DNA of 64,000 bases from Isosphaera pallida ATCC 43644 (GTDB taxonomy: Bacteria; Planctomycetota; Planctomycetia; Isosphaerales; Isosphaeraceae), in assembly GCF_000186345.1 (NCBI RefSeq), contig NC_014962.1, forward strand, positions 3,438,450 to 3,502,449. Reading direction: 5' to 3'. Below are positions 63,788 to 64,000 of the stretch, in pieces. Position 1 is the stretch's first letter. Each line of letters starts with the position of its first letter. The position numbers and the translations under genes were made by a program. The notes under the pieces are model-generated. The model saw nothing but the letters and a program-made list of their open reading frames with translations. It ran no database searches and was not told the DNA's origin.

Positions 63788-64000
63788 CCCACGATCCCTT
63801 GGTTAGTCTCTCAAAACCTCAACGCAATCGCCAAACCGACGCGGTTGGACGGCGCGGGCCGCTCGGTTTTGGCCCGGCGATCCCTGATTCGACCGCCCCG
63901 CGAAGCAAAACAGCATATCCGACCCGACGCCTTGAATCAATCGCCCACGTGTCACCACCAGGCATTTTGAACCCAATCCGGCAGCGAACATGCGACCACG
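63788..64000. other. 5' region of tig; nothing else seen
   Basis: The last 213 bases precede the tig start and hold no recognisable gene. They should contain the tig promoter. Confidence 0.4.

Overview
The window looks like chromosome from a GC-rich planctomycete, most likely Isosphaeraceae; Isosphaera pallida or a close relative is my inference. The signs are PEP-CTERM exosortase-sorted proteins, an N-terminal LEPR-XLL motif with a dockerin, the DUF1549/DUF1553 plus DUF1501 pair, a ThuA/dehydrogenase/HEAT/cytochrome c giant protein, Pkn-type Ser/Thr kinases (one with a SUMF1-like domain), DUF1573, and trigger factor next to ClpP. I saw no rRNA, tRNA, CRISPR array or insertion sequence.

Layout. 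1-6.1 kb: the 5' end of a CBM9-like gene, a PEP-CTERM protein, glgC, an RRM protein and a membrane Ser/Thr kinase. 6.2-9.5 kb: a translationally coupled MFS transporter and PlsC-type acyltransferase, then Hsp20. 9.8-12.4 kb: three tandem near-identical Uma2 (DUF820) genes. 12.5-17.8 kb: a tetraheme lipoprotein, DUF1573, a NifU-like protein and hemW. 18.3-27.8 kb: Nudix, fabI, secreted PEP-CTERM and dockerin proteins, an FHA membrane protein, an RNase HII-like protein, ParA and a double thioredoxin protein. 28.2-37.2 kb: the planctomycete ThuA/cytochrome, DUF1549/1553 and DUF1501 trio. 37.2-47.5 kb: DUF2237, zwf, trmL, a frameshifted HD protein, a second PlsC coupled to an AsmA-like protein, and an Hsp70-like ATPase. 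47.5-52.5 kb: a cluster of an XPB-like helicase, a Bax1/DUF790 nuclease, an AAA ATPase and a DUF4276 (TOPRIM-like) protein. 52.6-64 kb: a PEP-CTERM remnant, a Pro/Thr-rich secreted protein, a kinase-SUMF1 fusion, a ComEC-hydrolase fusion, clpP and tig.

The most striking structure is non-coding. Two loci (17777-18359 and 23603-24074) carry the same palindromic element: heptameric G-rich arrays at the ends, inverted arms of roughly 100-130 bp, and a core of a 112-bp unit present once in one copy and twice in the other. Both copies fill the whole space between two convergent genes, and all four flanking genes stop with TGA at the element edge. The two copies lie in opposite orientation. I know of no described family with this architecture.

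The second point of interest is the four-gene helicase/nuclease/ATPase/TOPRIM cluster. It has a 14-bp perfect palindrome just upstream of its nuclease gene and a C7 tract that puts its last gene out of frame with its coupled ATG. A second gene (HD domain, 40.0 kb) shows the same kind of +1 shift in a C5 tract. Other oddities are a PlsC protein ending in a fragment of an AMP-forming ligase, a ComEC protein fused to an alpha/beta hydrolase, and a 21-bp minisatellite that changes coiled-coil length among the Uma2 copies.
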